Positions 13,969-22,950 are shown, counted from the first letter of the stretch. The stretch is DNA of 32,016 nt from a virus (IMGVR_UViG_3300031653_000005:1-32016); one strand, 5' to 3'. Notes: generated from the letters alone by a model not told the origin. Made by a program: numbers and translations.

Positions 13969-16166
13969 CACTCACCACCTTTTGGAACTTGCCCGATACC
14001 GAGCTTGGTCAAGGACGCCATAATTGCACGCGCCATTGTATCAGATACTTTTTCTTTGCCTACACCAACCCGCATAGCCTTGTTCACCAATTCTATGCCC
14101 TCTGGCGTTGACACGGCCCGCAAAACAGCGGCCTCGTTATTGGTGAACGACTGCAACCAATTAAGGAGCACACCGTGGAAGCCGCCACCAATTCCGGCTG
14201 CCTTGCTGACGTCTTGCAGGCTTTGCGCCATTAACGGAGCGGTCTGCGATCCCCTGACCCCGCTCCCCTGTGCCAAGCGCTGCATCAACTCCATGATCTC
14301 CCGTAGCTTGAGCAGTGACTTACCATCTCCAGCATATGCCGCCTGGAGCTTGGGCTCCGCATCACTCAACAAGCTAAGCGCCCTACCCGGTTGCAGCTTG
14401 TCGATGCCGAGGCTTCCGGATATCGGAGATCCTATTGACGGCTTACCGCCTTTCACTAGTAGGTTTTCCAACATCTGCGCTCTAAGTTGGGAAGCAACTG
14501 CCGGATCTTGTTTATTGAGGACATTGAACACACCTGCAATTTGGCGCGGTGACCCTGCCGTTATCTTTTGGACAAGCGTATCACCACCATCCTGTCCGCT
14601 AATCTTCAGGATCTTGTTGATGGTGTTTGTGGCTGTGTTCTCGATCTCCGCCGAATATGCGCGCCAAGCGTCCCTAGCTGCCTTAAGCGTAGCAGCATCA
14701 CCGGCCGAAGTTGGCAATGGTGGGGGTTGTCCAGCGATCGACTTTTGAAGTATCTGCGATGTGGCACCCCTTACATTGTTTGCTACCTGAGACACGCTTT
14801 GATCCAGGTCCTGCGCCAGTGCCGCTGATACTTTTCCGGCTATCATGCGCTGCTCTGCTGTTTGCAGCCCCTCGATGATTGTTTTATTGCTGTACGATGC
14901 CTTCCCCCAAATAGACATCAGCCTGCTCATGGTCTTAGCGCTTATTTCGCTGGCGTTCCCGCTTTCGTTGGTTATCGCCTTTAGCGTGGACTCGAGCTGG
15001 CGAGAAATGTTGTTCCCTGGCACAATCGAATACTCATCTATGAGCGCTTTGAGTGTTTGGGCTGTATTTTCCAGGTTGACCACTTTTTTATTGCCGAGGG
15101 ACTGGAACAACGGCCCAACATCAGCAGACCGCTTATTGACCAGGCTTTCTATGTGCCGCTCAACGGTTGATGCCACCATATCGCTGACTTCTGCGTTATC
15201 GAGCCTGCTCGGATTTGATGAAACCTTGGCCACAACGCCATCGAGCCATTTTGCACTCTGCCTAATTTGTTTCGTGGCCTCATCCTGGGCTTTGGTCATG
15301 ATCCCAGGGAATTGCATGGCCTTGCTTTCAGCCAAGGCCAATGAAGGATCGCCTGTGAGTTGACTTGGACGCAGTCTGAATTTCTCGCCTATATCCTGTG
15401 ACACCATCTGCTCTAGCTGGCGCCCACGTTCGGCGAATGTGGATTGTGGTGTCGCTCTGTCGATGGTCGACACCTCGTTCCCGGTGGACGCTATGTCCCT
15501 GGCTACCTGCTCGGCTCCAGCACTGGTTCCCCGTAATCTGTTGATAATTGCTCCAGCTCCATTTGCCAGACCATACCCAACACCACCAGCAGCGCCACCA
15601 ATGAGCGTACTGATCCCAGCATCCTTTAGCGCGCCAACAACATCGCCCTTGGTCATATCGGCACCAGACGACCCAAGACCGGCAACCCCACCATACGCAG
15701 CACCCGTACCTATGGCTGCTGGTAGGCTTGCGGTAGCTGCAGCAGGCAACGCCAATGCAGCGGCCCCAACACCACCCGCTATTTCACCGGCACCATATGT
15801 TTTCGGATTTTCTACCTTTGCAGCCACATCAAGGGCACGCTGAGCATCACGCATGTTGCGATAGCCTTCAACACCACCGACACCCATACCCGGACCTTCT
15901 GGGGATGCTGGCCACACGGCATTAAGTGCACCCATTATCTCATCCATGAACCCACCGGTGGCGCCCTGACTTAGGCCGGCAGCTGCCGACTCAATTGCGC
16001 TTGGCTTGTATTCTGGTTGTTGGCCAAGAGCTGCGAGTAGCTCTTTGTCGCTCATCTCTGATGGTTTTTTTTGATGCGCCTGCACGGACCGACGCCCGCC
16101 GCCTGCGCGCTGGCGCTTGAGCTCGTCAAGCAACTCTTGGTCGCTCATCTGCGAGACGTCGGTCAT
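13968..16166 (-). CDS. Large DNA-ejection / internal virion protein
   Basis: A 732-residue protein beginning MTDVSQMSDQELLDELKRQR, followed by a near-repeat MSDKELLAALGQQ. Residues about 125-215 are very Ala/Gly-rich (GAGEIAGGVGAAALALPAAA, GAAGGVGYGLANGAG), like the membrane-active segments of P22 gp16/gp20-type ejection proteins. The rest is a long helical region (for example KEKVSDTMARAIMASLTKLG). Ejection proteins leave the capsid and form a trans-envelope channel for DNA. It lies downstream of two other ejection-type genes, as in P22. No lytic transglycosylase Glu motif was identified. The overlap with the next gene is TGATG. Confidence 0.75.
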   Translation of the reverse strand: MTDVSQMSDQELLDELKRQRAGGGRRSVQAHQKKPSEMSDKELLAALGQQPEYKPSAIESAAAGLSQGATGGFMDEIMGALNAVWPASPEGPGMGVGGVEGYRNMRDAQRALDVAAKVENPKTYGAGEIAGGVGAAALALPAAATASLPAAIGTGAAYGGVAGLGSSGADMTKGDVVGALKDAGISTLIGGAAGGVGYGLANGAGAIINRLRGTSAGAEQVARDIASTGNEVSTIDRATPQSTFAERGRQLEQMVSQDIGEKFRLRPSQLTGDPSLALAESKAMQFPGIMTKAQDEATKQIRQSAKWLDGVVAKVSSNPSRLDNAEVSDMVASTVERHIESLVNKRSADVGPLFQSLGNKKVVNLENTAQTLKALIDEYSIVPGNNISRQLESTLKAITNESGNASEISAKTMSRLMSIWGKASYSNKTIIEGLQTAEQRMIAGKVSAALAQDLDQSVSQVANNVRGATSQILQKSIAGQPPPLPTSAGDAATLKAARDAWRAYSAEIENTATNTINKILKISGQDGGDTLVQKITAGSPRQIAGVFNVLNKQDPAVASQLRAQMLENLLVKGGKPSIGSPISGSLGIDKLQPGRALSLLSDAEPKLQAAYAGDGKSLLKLREIMELMQRLAQGSGVRGSQTAPLMAQSLQDVSKAAGIGGGFHGVLLNWLQSFTNNEAAVLRAVSTPEGIELVNKAMRVGVGKEKVSDTMARAIMASLTKLGIGQVPKGGE

Positions 16167-17326
16167 TGCGCTATTAGTCCTCGTCGCCTGGCTTCTGCCT
16201 CGATATCACTAACCGTGGTTTTCCTGGGCTGCTTATTGTTCTGGATGGCCTTGTCGTAGCCAAGATCCAGCACAACGTTTTGCGGATCAAAACCAGCACG
16301 TTGCGCAAGGCCTCGGTATTGCTGGGCTACCGCCTCATATCTACCGAGCTGCGCCTTAAACAAGCCATTGGCTTCACGCATAAACCCGGACCTCTGTTCT
16401 GGCGTCAATATCTTGCCCTTCACTGCGCTATTGTACATGTTGATGATCTGCCCAGGGATTCCCGTGGTGTTCTTGGCGCTTGCATATTCCCCTTCTCTCA
16501 CAACCGACGTCGGATCCATCAACTTCATATAGGCAAACACCAACGCCATATCGCCTTGAGCGCTGGCGCTTGTGGCCTTGGCCCTAGCCAAGGCCTCGGC
16601 AATAAGCGATGTATTTTTGTATGTTGCTAGATTCTGGAATTCCTGGCGTAGCTTTAGCTCTGTAGGCGCATTTCTGCCGCCCTGTGCCTTAAGTGCTTCC
16701 TCGGCAGCCAGGCGATCGTTATATGCCTGCGAGAATTCCACTGTTCCTGGCTGTAGTCTTTGGCCGAGAATTACCTGCTTCGCGATGTCATCAAGCGGCA
16801 GCTGCTTTTGGTCCTCGGGCTTCGGGGCACCAAGCACACCAGACGCAGATCCCTGGAGTTGCATAGCAAGTTGGTCTGGATTTTGCTGCTCTGTTGGCAG
16901 CCCATGTGGCTGATCATTTTGGTGCGGGTTCAATGAGCTCTGTATGTTGGCAATAGCATTATTCTCGTTATAAACATCCGACCCCTGGGCGTTGGCCTGC
17001 GGCGCCTGCTGCTGTTCACCCATGAGCCCCTGAGACTGCAACCACTGCATTACCATAGGCGCCTGTGATGGATTGGCCTGAATGAGCTGAGCAGCATAGC
17101 GCTTTTTATTTGCCATCTGCTGCTCGATCATCGCCTGCTGCTTGGCTAGGTCTTCCTCAGCCGTCTTTCGTTGCTGCGCCTCTGCCTGGGCCTTGGCAAA
17201 TGCCATGCGCTCTTGTTCATTGGCCTGCTGTTGTCGAGATGACCCAGTAAGGCCGCCAGCCTGCAACGAACCAACAAGCTGCCCAAGGCTTGGCTGCTGA
17301 TTCAGCAATGCATAAAAGCCAGCCAT
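16163..17326 (-). CDS. Ejection-type internal virion protein, Gln-rich
   Basis: A 387-residue protein from ATG 17326 (TGATG); GTG 17329 is an alternative. Residues 28-85 form a coiled coil rich in Gln/Ala/Lys (QANEQERMAFAKAQAEAQQR). Residues about 118-133 hold GSDVYNENNAIANIQ, and a helical C-terminus follows (YEAVAQQYRGLAQRAGFDPQ), ending DIEAEARRRGLIAQ. Low-complexity Gln-rich helices and the position between the gp7-like and large ejection genes support a role in DNA injection. Exact homology to P22 gp20 cannot be shown by eye. Confidence 0.7.
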   Translation of the reverse strand: MAGFYALLNQQPSLGQLVGSLQAGGLTGSSRQQQANEQERMAFAKAQAEAQQRKTAEEDLAKQQAMIEQQMANKKRYAAQLIQANPSQAPMVMQWLQSQGLMGEQQQAPQANAQGSDVYNENNAIANIQSSLNPHQNDQPHGLPTEQQNPDQLAMQLQGSASGVLGAPKPEDQKQLPLDDIAKQVILGQRLQPGTVEFSQAYNDRLAAEEALKAQGGRNAPTELKLRQEFQNLATYKNTSLIAEALARAKATSASAQGDMALVFAYMKLMDPTSVVREGEYASAKNTTGIPGQIINMYNSAVKGKILTPEQRSGFMREANGLFKAQLGRYEAVAQQYRGLAQRAGFDPQNVVLDLGYDKAIQNNKQPRKTTVSDIEAEARRRGLIAQ

Positions 17327-18297
17327 CACGCAGCCTTTCGCACAATGTTTTCGAGCATCTCATAATTCACCATCATATACCCGTGGGCAACGGTGATAAC
17401 CTCCGGGTATTTCTCGGCGACCTCCTGGGCAATTACCCCATTGGACCTGCCCTCGAGGCCAAACCGAGTTTTGGCCTTATCGTTCCACGCGAAGCTCACA
17501 CCTCGTAGGCCAATACGTTCATACCTAGATCCTTTGATCGTGCGAATATCTGTTTTCAGTCTCTCATCGGAGAATGCAGCCATACCAAGCCCGGCCAAAT
17601 TCATCATTGCATTGGTTTGCGCTTGCTGCCCCATGCCGGCGGCACCTGCGTATTGGTTGTTTGCATTCATCTGCGATTGCGCTGATTGCATGCCGACCTG
17701 GCCAACACCGCCCATCAATCCAGCTGCATTTGCCCCAAGTCCAGAATAAAGATTGGCCAAACTTTGCCCGGTTCCACCGTAAATTCCAGCCTGAGCCTGG
17801 GCTAGGTTGTTTTGCATGCCGGATTGCACCTGCTGGCGGTTGGCAAAGTTTCCGAACTCCTGCGATGCAAGACCCTGATTGAAATTCGCTAGCGCTTTTA
17901 GCTGTGCCCCGCCAAGCCTTCCACCCTGGGCCGCCGCAGATCTGTTGAGCGCCTGCTCCCCCTGCTGCAGCCTAAACTGATACCCAGGATCCTGTTGGAA
18001 TCCTGAATACATATTTCCTAATTGTCCTTGAGCTCCCTGTAGAACACCAAGCGCCCCCTGCTGCCCAGACTGCAAGGCGCCAACCCCTTGCTGGCCATAG
18101 TCCTGCAGATAACCAAGGCCCTTCTGTGCTTGATCCTGATAAAACTGCTGGGCCTGCTGTGCAAGTAGCCGATTCTGCTCTGCGGCATATTGCTGCGCCG
18201 CCTGTTGTTGTTGTGCGCCGCTCGTGAGGCCAAGGCCACTAGTGATATCACCAATTACACTGCCAACTCCGCTTGCGATGTCTCCCAAGAAACTCAT
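17326..18297 (-). CDS. DNA-transfer protein with C-terminal S74-type chaperone domain
   Basis: A 323-residue protein. Residues 1-240 are Gln/Gly/Ala-rich, beginning MSFLGDIASGVGSVIGDITS, with QQQQAAQQYAAEQNRLLAQQ and NQGLASQEFGNFANRQQVQS. This resembles DNA-transfer (gp7-like) proteins of P22-type phages. Residues 242-323 are a peptidase S74 / intramolecular chaperone-like end: FSDERLKTDIRTIKG, then YERIGLRGVSFAWN, GVIAQEVAEKYPEVI and a final helix. S74 domains assist trimer folding of fibres and often cleave themselves just before the conserved Ser of (F/L)SDxRLK. Here the domain sits on an ejection protein, not on the beta-helix spike. Autocleavage would fall near residue 242-243. Confidence 0.8.
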   Translation of the reverse strand: MSFLGDIASGVGSVIGDITSGLGLTSGAQQQQAAQQYAAEQNRLLAQQAQQFYQDQAQKGLGYLQDYGQQGVGALQSGQQGALGVLQGAQGQLGNMYSGFQQDPGYQFRLQQGEQALNRSAAAQGGRLGGAQLKALANFNQGLASQEFGNFANRQQVQSGMQNNLAQAQAGIYGGTGQSLANLYSGLGANAAGLMGGVGQVGMQSAQSQMNANNQYAGAAGMGQQAQTNAMMNLAGLGMAAFSDERLKTDIRTIKGSRYERIGLRGVSFAWNDKAKTRFGLEGRSNGVIAQEVAEKYPEVITVAHGYMMVNYEMLENIVRKAA

Positions 18298-18298
18298 C

Positions 18299-18670
18299 TT
18301 AGATCCCCAACCGCATAAGCGGCACTAGCTCCTGGTATGCTTGCCCTGCTCCGGAGGAAATTTCACCAGATCCACCTGCCCCTGCCACATCGGCCCTTAC
18401 CATGGAATCTGTCAAATCAGGTGTTCCATTATTGCCATTGCAGATAGCCCATCCATCGTATGGGCCACGCTCATCCCCCAACCCATTAGCATCAAAATAC
18501 GCACTGACATTTGCAGCAGATAAACTGGCAAACACAATGCCATTTTCAGGAACCGCCGCCTTGTTTACGGCTGACGCCAGCGACTGTAGCCATCTAAGTA
18601 AATCCGGATGGATCTTACCAAATGCGTCGGATACATCCTGACTTGGGTTTATGGCGTGAACAAGGCTCAT
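18299..18670 (-). CDS. Tail-collar-like small structural protein
   Basis: A 123-residue protein. Residues 1-40 are helical (LLRWLQSLASAVNKAAVPEN). The segment GPYDGWAICNGNNGTPDLTD matches the heart of phage tail-collar domains (GWxxCDGxNGTPDLxxR), with the Cys and Asn-Gly in place. Only the short core is present, so it is a minimal version. It lies between the gp10-like and ejection genes, where P22 has its tail needle. A plug or needle-like role is possible by position only. The start ATG 18670 overlaps the previous stop. Confidence 0.65.
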   Translation of the reverse strand: MSLVHAINPSQDVSDAFGKIHPDLLRWLQSLASAVNKAAVPENGIVFASLSAANVSAYFDANGLGDERGPYDGWAICNGNNGTPDLTDSMVRADVAGAGGSGEISSGAGQAYQELVPLMRLGI

Positions 18671-20055
18671 GCGATACCCACATCAAAACGAGCCCATGCG
18701 CCGAGAATGGCGATCTTTACCGGGTCGGATATCCTGGCCCTGAATGTTCTATTTCGCGATCTTCCAAGTCTGGTGAATGTTGCTCGCCATCTCCGGACGC
18801 CAATTGCGCCGAGGCTTGCCTCGATGTCACTCGACCACGTTGAGCCGTCATCATCCGAATAGGACAACAACACGGTCGGATCGCTGCCCTGTCCAGACGT
18901 TAGGCCTACGCCTGCCTCCACATCAAGGTAGAGCTCATGGATAAATACCGGTCTTGGATCTCCGGCCAGCGGCGGAAAATGAATAATACGCTCAATAGTA
19001 TCCCCATCTTCGTCATACACGTCAGGGTCAAGCTGATAGATCTTGCCATTGGAATAGTCGCCCACTAAATGGGTGGTCTTGTTTATCCGCGCATACCCAC
19101 TTGCGCGCCATCTATCGAGGCCGAATGATCTTCTCTCGATCCATTCACCGCGATCGATGTCGTACATGAGAGTGAGATCAGAGAAGCTCACCCAAATGTA
19201 ATGATGTCCTCCATACTCAAAAGCGAACATCTCGACGGATTGTGGGGCGTATGATTCCTTTATTAGTCGGCTTATGTCTGGGGTCGATATCGGCTCAGCC
19301 GTGTAACCAGCAGCACGATAGATCGTGAGATCGTCTCCAACCCAATAGACGTAGCCGCCCATTTTTGTCATGGCACCAGGCCCGACTACGCCACGCTCAA
19401 TATAACCAGAAGGTATGCGAACAAATGGGAAGGCAGCGTTACCTGAATTGTAAAATATCTCGATCGTTTTTTCTTTACCGACAAACACCTCGCGCTTATT
19501 CGAGATGCATGTAAGGCAGTTATCCGGCTGAACATCAGCCGTCGTAAAGTCGAGTGCGTCTATTGACGTAAAGTCATCAAGACCAGTGATAAAGAGATTT
19601 TGCGTGCGGGCCTGCGTCAGAAGCCCATAACCATCTTGATAGTCGACACCATTGAACATATCCAGTGAATGGGTATAGACGTCTGACTTGTCCGCATAAT
19701 AAAGCTCATGGCTTGTGGCAATGAGCACATGTGTCCCATTGCCCACCATGCGCACGCGACCGGCCCCCTTTATCTCTCCGACGTAGTTGAGGATTGCTGT
19801 TGAATCAGTCCAGTAGAGGTTTATGCCGCTGACTATCCATATTGTCCCATTAGTATCAACATACAGGCCTCTGTTAGGACCATCCCCGGCAGTAGCCCAT
19901 AGAGAAAGGCCCGGGAGACCATAAATAGTAATTGGTTCCTTGGCATTTGGCTTACTCTGCTCTGGATAGAGGTTGATGATCCGCTCTATGCTGGTTGTAC
20001 CAGACCTTGGGCGATAGCACTTTGTGCCTATCGGTATGGGCTGCCAGTCGGACAT
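18667..20055 (-). CDS. P22 gp10-like packaged DNA stabilisation protein
   Basis: A 462-residue protein beginning MSDWQPIPIGTKCYRPRSGT, then INLYPEQSKPNAKEPITIYG and LPGLSLWATAGDGPNRGLYV, a start characteristic of the phage_stabilise (P22 gp10) family. Repeated beta blades follow (MVGNGTHVLIATSHELYYAD; GYVYWVGDDLTIYRAAGYTA; GHHYIWVSFSDLTLMYDIDR), as expected for a tail-hub propeller. In P22, gp10 forms the hexameric hub that binds gp4 and tailspikes and keeps DNA inside. Length matches the family (about 470). It follows directly after the gp4-like gene (TGATG). Confidence 0.88.
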   Translation of the reverse strand: MSDWQPIPIGTKCYRPRSGTTSIERIINLYPEQSKPNAKEPITIYGLPGLSLWATAGDGPNRGLYVDTNGTIWIVSGINLYWTDSTAILNYVGEIKGAGRVRMVGNGTHVLIATSHELYYADKSDVYTHSLDMFNGVDYQDGYGLLTQARTQNLFITGLDDFTSIDALDFTTADVQPDNCLTCISNKREVFVGKEKTIEIFYNSGNAAFPFVRIPSGYIERGVVGPGAMTKMGGYVYWVGDDLTIYRAAGYTAEPISTPDISRLIKESYAPQSVEMFAFEYGGHHYIWVSFSDLTLMYDIDRGEWIERRSFGLDRWRASGYARINKTTHLVGDYSNGKIYQLDPDVYDEDGDTIERIIHFPPLAGDPRPVFIHELYLDVEAGVGLTSGQGSDPTVLLSYSDDDGSTWSSDIEASLGAIGVRRWRATFTRLGRSRNRTFRARISDPVKIAILGAWARFDVGIA

Positions 20056-20408
20056 CAGAAGTAATCCGCCTTAATGGAGATTGGATGTCTGTACCCTGCT
20101 ATCTGCCTGGCTAACTCCCGCTCCGCTTTTTCTGCCATTGACTTGAATTCTCCAAGCCTGGCACCACCAAGACCAAATGCCTGCGCCACATCGCCAGCCA
20201 CATAATCACGGAGCTGAATTTGTGCCCACGGGGGGATGGCGCTCGTTGCAAACGGCACGAGGCCAAACTTCCGCAGGCGCTCGTGTGCCGCGTCGATAGC
20301 CTCTTGCACGAAGCTATCATCATTGGCATTAGCCGCCTGCTGCCCGGCTTTCACACCAAGATGCTCGAGCACCCTGGATGAGAGCTCGGCCTTGGTCAAG
20401 TCGGCCAT
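20055..20408 (-). CDS. gp4-like head-tail adaptor
   Basis: A 117-residue helical protein with KAELSSRVLEHLGVKAGQQA, then DDSFVQEAIDAAHERLRKFG and FKSMAEKAERELARQIAGYR. It is the right size and position (just before gp10-like) for the P22 gp4-type portal adaptor that completes the head. The characteristic AxDxVxxAIDxAYxxLRxxGLVPFxTSAIP layout is visible. P22 gp4 also has a muramidase-like activity; no catalytic residues for that are evident here. The start ATG 20408 has GGAG upstream. Confidence 0.75.
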   Translation of the reverse strand: MADLTKAELSSRVLEHLGVKAGQQAANANDDSFVQEAIDAAHERLRKFGLVPFATSAIPPWAQIQLRDYVAGDVAQAFGLGGARLGEFKSMAEKAERELARQIAGYRHPISIKADYF

Positions 20409-20412
20409 GGAC

Positions 20413-20919
20413 TTACTCCGCGGCTTCCGCCTCGTGATCCTCTACGGCCTTGACCACGTCCCTGTCAGAAGCGGCACGCTTTCTGTACTTGCGGCGCTTG
20501 ATCTTGCCGGCCCCCTGCGGGGGCTCAGGGATCTCCTCGTATGCGCCTTCAATCTCATCAAACAGCTCGGATCTCGCACGAAGCTTCAAGGCCAGGGCCT
20601 CGTTGCTTACGCCGACTTTTTCGCCCTTAGGGAATTCAACTCCCCACATACTAAAAACCTTGACCTCGATCCGCTTCTTTTCGGGGATGCCACCCATAAT
20701 GGGCTGACCTGAGTCGTCTCTCTGAATTTCTCCAGCCGGCTTGTAGATTTGGCGCCCTGAGCGGTCCATTACCGGCATACCTTCTGCGGTAAGCAGTGGC
20801 TCCTTCTTGCCGCTGAGCTTTGGCGTTGGCTTCCACTCGTGGTCATACGCCCCGCCAAGATAAACGAACACACCAGGCCCCTTGGCCAACTTCGCAAGCT
20901 TTTCCTTATGGGTTTCCAT
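20413..20919 (-). CDS. Hypothetical structural protein downstream of capsid
   Basis: A 168-residue charged protein (METHKEKLAKLAKGPGVFVY) with a central beta segment (KKRIEVKVFSMWGVEFPKGE) and a helical, very charged end (KIKRRKYRKRAASDRDVVKA). Located between capsid and adaptor genes and behind a hairpin. An AGGA SD lies at suitable distance. No family was recognised. A minor head or completion protein is the reasonable guess from position. Confidence 0.6.
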   Translation of the reverse strand: METHKEKLAKLAKGPGVFVYLGGAYDHEWKPTPKLSGKKEPLLTAEGMPVMDRSGRQIYKPAGEIQRDDSGQPIMGGIPEKKRIEVKVFSMWGVEFPKGEKVGVSNEALALKLRARSELFDEIEGAYEEIPEPPQGAGKIKRRKYRKRAASDRDVVKAVEDHEAEAAE

Positions 20920-20935
20920 TTGCCGATCCTATGGC

Positions 20936-20960
20936 AGGCGGGGCCCGAAAGCCCCGCCTT
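20936..20960 (-). terminator. Hairpin after the major capsid gene
   Basis: A strong GC hairpin between the capsid gene and the next gene: AGGCGGGGC (20936-20944), loop of six (CCGAAA), and GCCCCGCCT (20951-20959), a 9-bp stem. On the transcribed - strand no U-tract follows, so it may be a partial terminator or a 3' end stabiliser that sets a high capsid-to-downstream ratio. Confidence 0.65.
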
Positions 20961-20973
20961 GCCGCATCAAATG

Positions 20974-22083
20974 TTAGTCGCCAACCGCCGAAACGTATCC
21001 AGTCACAACACCGTGCTGGAACGAATTGTAGGTTGCTTTTTCACAACCGCGGATTTCGCTTACCGCTACGCCGCGCTTGTTTTTGTAGTCAAACTCGTCC
21101 ATCACCACGTCCATGCGCTGCGCCCATGCGAGAAGCAACGCCTGGGCACCACAGAGGAACGATGCTTCCACCTCGGTCGTGCCGCTATCGCCGACGTCAG
21201 TCAGCAGCACACCGGCACTCGAGCTGGCTCGATCCATCTCCGGTACCTCGTGGATGATCACGTTTCCGATCTTGAGATCGCCAGCCTTGAAGATGCTATT
21301 GCCATCACCACGAACACCGGCGTTGGACCGCAGCGTATCAAAGTTGGCCTCGAGATCACGGAACGGGAGCGAACCACAGAACAGCACAAAACGCTCGGCG
21401 CCTGCCTCCGACCCGCTACCAGGCACAACCGGCCTGATGTTAGGATCGCACGACTGAGCCAAACGACGCATCAGGCGCACAATATCCTGATGCAGGTCGT
21501 CATTTGTCCCATCAACGTTGGTCAAGCCCGCGCTGTGGTCACCAGACGAATTCGACTTGGCCGTTCCAAACAAAACGCGCTGATTCGCGGTAGACGGATT
21601 GTTTGCCGCCTCCCACGCATCCTTCTGCGTTTCGCTGGCCGAGTCGTAGGCCGTAAGGCCGTCGGTAACCGGAGAGAACAGGCGTGCAATAAACAGATCA
21701 CGCAGCTGCTCCATGTTCCAGACACGCAGCATGATCTTGGCCGCGTTGAGAAGATCGATCTTCGTCTTGATCTTCTCATAGCGACCAACCACCACGCCGT
21801 TACGCAGCTGGTTGACGGTCACCTGGTGGCCGTAGTTGCCTAGGGCTTCTTCATTGCCCTCTAGGGTGGCGTCATTGGTCACGCCTGCCCCGCTGAGCTT
21901 GGTCACCAGCGAAAAAGTGATCTTGTCGCCGGATTCTTTGGTCAGTTCCTCTTTGACCTGAATGATCGAATTTTCGCTCTTGCCCATGTACGGCTTGAAC
22001 AAATTGCCGCGGACATAGGTATAGAACTCATCATCTGCCCACCGCTGAACGCTGTTTGCACTTGCAACTGTAGTATCGGACAT
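20974..22083 (-). CDS. N4-gp56 family major capsid protein
   Basis: A 369-residue protein, the likely capsid subunit. Diagnostic segments of the N4-gp56/DUF4043 family are present: an early FKPYMGKSENSIIQVKEELT, then GDKITFSLVTKLSGAGVTND, LEGNEEALGNYGHQVTVNQL, and a late NVIIHEVPEMDRASSSAGVL followed by ALLLAWAQRMDVVMDEFDYK. An HK97-type fold is expected. The start ATG 22083 has an AAGGTG ribosome binding site. It is preceded by a scaffold gene and followed by a strong hairpin. The combination with P22-like portal and tail proteins is a mosaic arrangement. Confidence 0.9.
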   Translation of the reverse strand: MSDTTVASANSVQRWADDEFYTYVRGNLFKPYMGKSENSIIQVKEELTKESGDKITFSLVTKLSGAGVTNDATLEGNEEALGNYGHQVTVNQLRNGVVVGRYEKIKTKIDLLNAAKIMLRVWNMEQLRDLFIARLFSPVTDGLTAYDSASETQKDAWEAANNPSTANQRVLFGTAKSNSSGDHSAGLTNVDGTNDDLHQDIVRLMRRLAQSCDPNIRPVVPGSGSEAGAERFVLFCGSLPFRDLEANFDTLRSNAGVRGDGNSIFKAGDLKIGNVIIHEVPEMDRASSSAGVLLTDVGDSGTTEVEASFLCGAQALLLAWAQRMDVVMDEFDYKNKRGVAVSEIRGCEKATYNSFQHGVVTGYVSAVGD

Positions 22084-22107
22084 TGCCGCACCTTAAGCTG
22101 GCGTGCA

Positions 22108-22950
22108 TCAGGATAAGATCTCATCCATCGAATGAGGCCCTGACCACTCCCGCTGTGAGCCAATGCCGCTACCGCGTGCACCGGCTGTTGATCTTGGGGG
22201 TATGGTTTTGGCAGGTGCCTGGCTATTACCACCAGAGATCTCTGAGATTTTCGCCTCGAGCTCTGCGATCTTCGCCTGTAATTGAGATTCAACCTCGCTC
22301 GCTCCGCCGCCGAGTAGCCGCTTTCCTTCGCGGTAAACGACTTCAGCCGACACATCAGGATCAGCGAACACCGGCTGCCACATCCATGCATTCTCTGGCT
22401 GCGATGCCACTTGCATAAACGCGGCTTTGGCTTCCTCATAGTCCTGATATTTGGTCTTAGCGTTACGTTCGCTTCGGTTCGCGGCATTCTTCACGTGCTC
22501 TGTGCGGATCTCATTTTTTGCTGCTTCGATCTCGGCCTTCAACGCTGCATCACGCTTGTTGAGGTATTCGATCGGCTTGCCGTAAAAATCCGTCTCGATG
22601 TCCGTCGCATCTGGCACCTTGGCCGCCGTGGTTTCCGGTGGCCGCGATCCCATCTGCTGCAATGCCGCGAGCTGACCTTGAACCATGGCCAGCTGTTTCT
22701 CAGTTTCCTGCCATCTCTTCCGCGCTTTCCGCTTGTCTCCACGAGCAGCGGCAAGCGCTCTCTTGAGGCCATCGAGACTTTGATCAACTTGCTCAACATC
22801 TTCCTCGGAGTCGTCGTCGGCCTTCGGATCTACCTTTTTTGCTTCGACCGGGGCCGGTGTCTCACTGGCCGCGACCTTGGGCTCTTCTGGCCCTTCTGGC
22901 AGATTCTCGAGCTTGGGCTCGTCCGCTAAAATGTCGTCCATTGATTTCAT
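22108..22950 (-). CDS. Scaffolding protein
   Basis: A 280-residue highly charged, helical protein directly before the capsid gene, the standard place for a scaffold. Residues 1-60 are acidic and Pro-rich; residues 61-150 form coiled coils (LKRALAAARGDKRKARKRWQ; LNKRDAALKAEIEAAKNEIR); residues 220-245 form another (VESQLQAKIAELEAKISEIS). The end is Ser/Gly-rich. The N-terminal MKSMDDILA recurs at the C-terminus as HSMDEILS, a possible capsid-binding motif placed at both ends. The start ATG 22950 has GAGG at a good distance. Confidence 0.82.
   Translation of the reverse strand: MKSMDDILADEPKLENLPEGPEEPKVAASETPAPVEAKKVDPKADDDSEEDVEQVDQSLDGLKRALAAARGDKRKARKRWQETEKQLAMVQGQLAALQQMGSRPPETTAAKVPDATDIETDFYGKPIEYLNKRDAALKAEIEAAKNEIRTEHVKNAANRSERNAKTKYQDYEEAKAAFMQVASQPENAWMWQPVFADPDVSAEVVYREGKRLLGGGASEVESQLQAKIAELEAKISEISGGNSQAPAKTIPPRSTAGARGSGIGSQREWSGPHSMDEILS

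Noticed and set aside
13954-14748. Long + strand frame of about 264 codons opposite the ejection protein gene
   Set aside because: It is antisense to a well-supported gene with overlapping neighbours, has no operon context and shows low-complexity composition.
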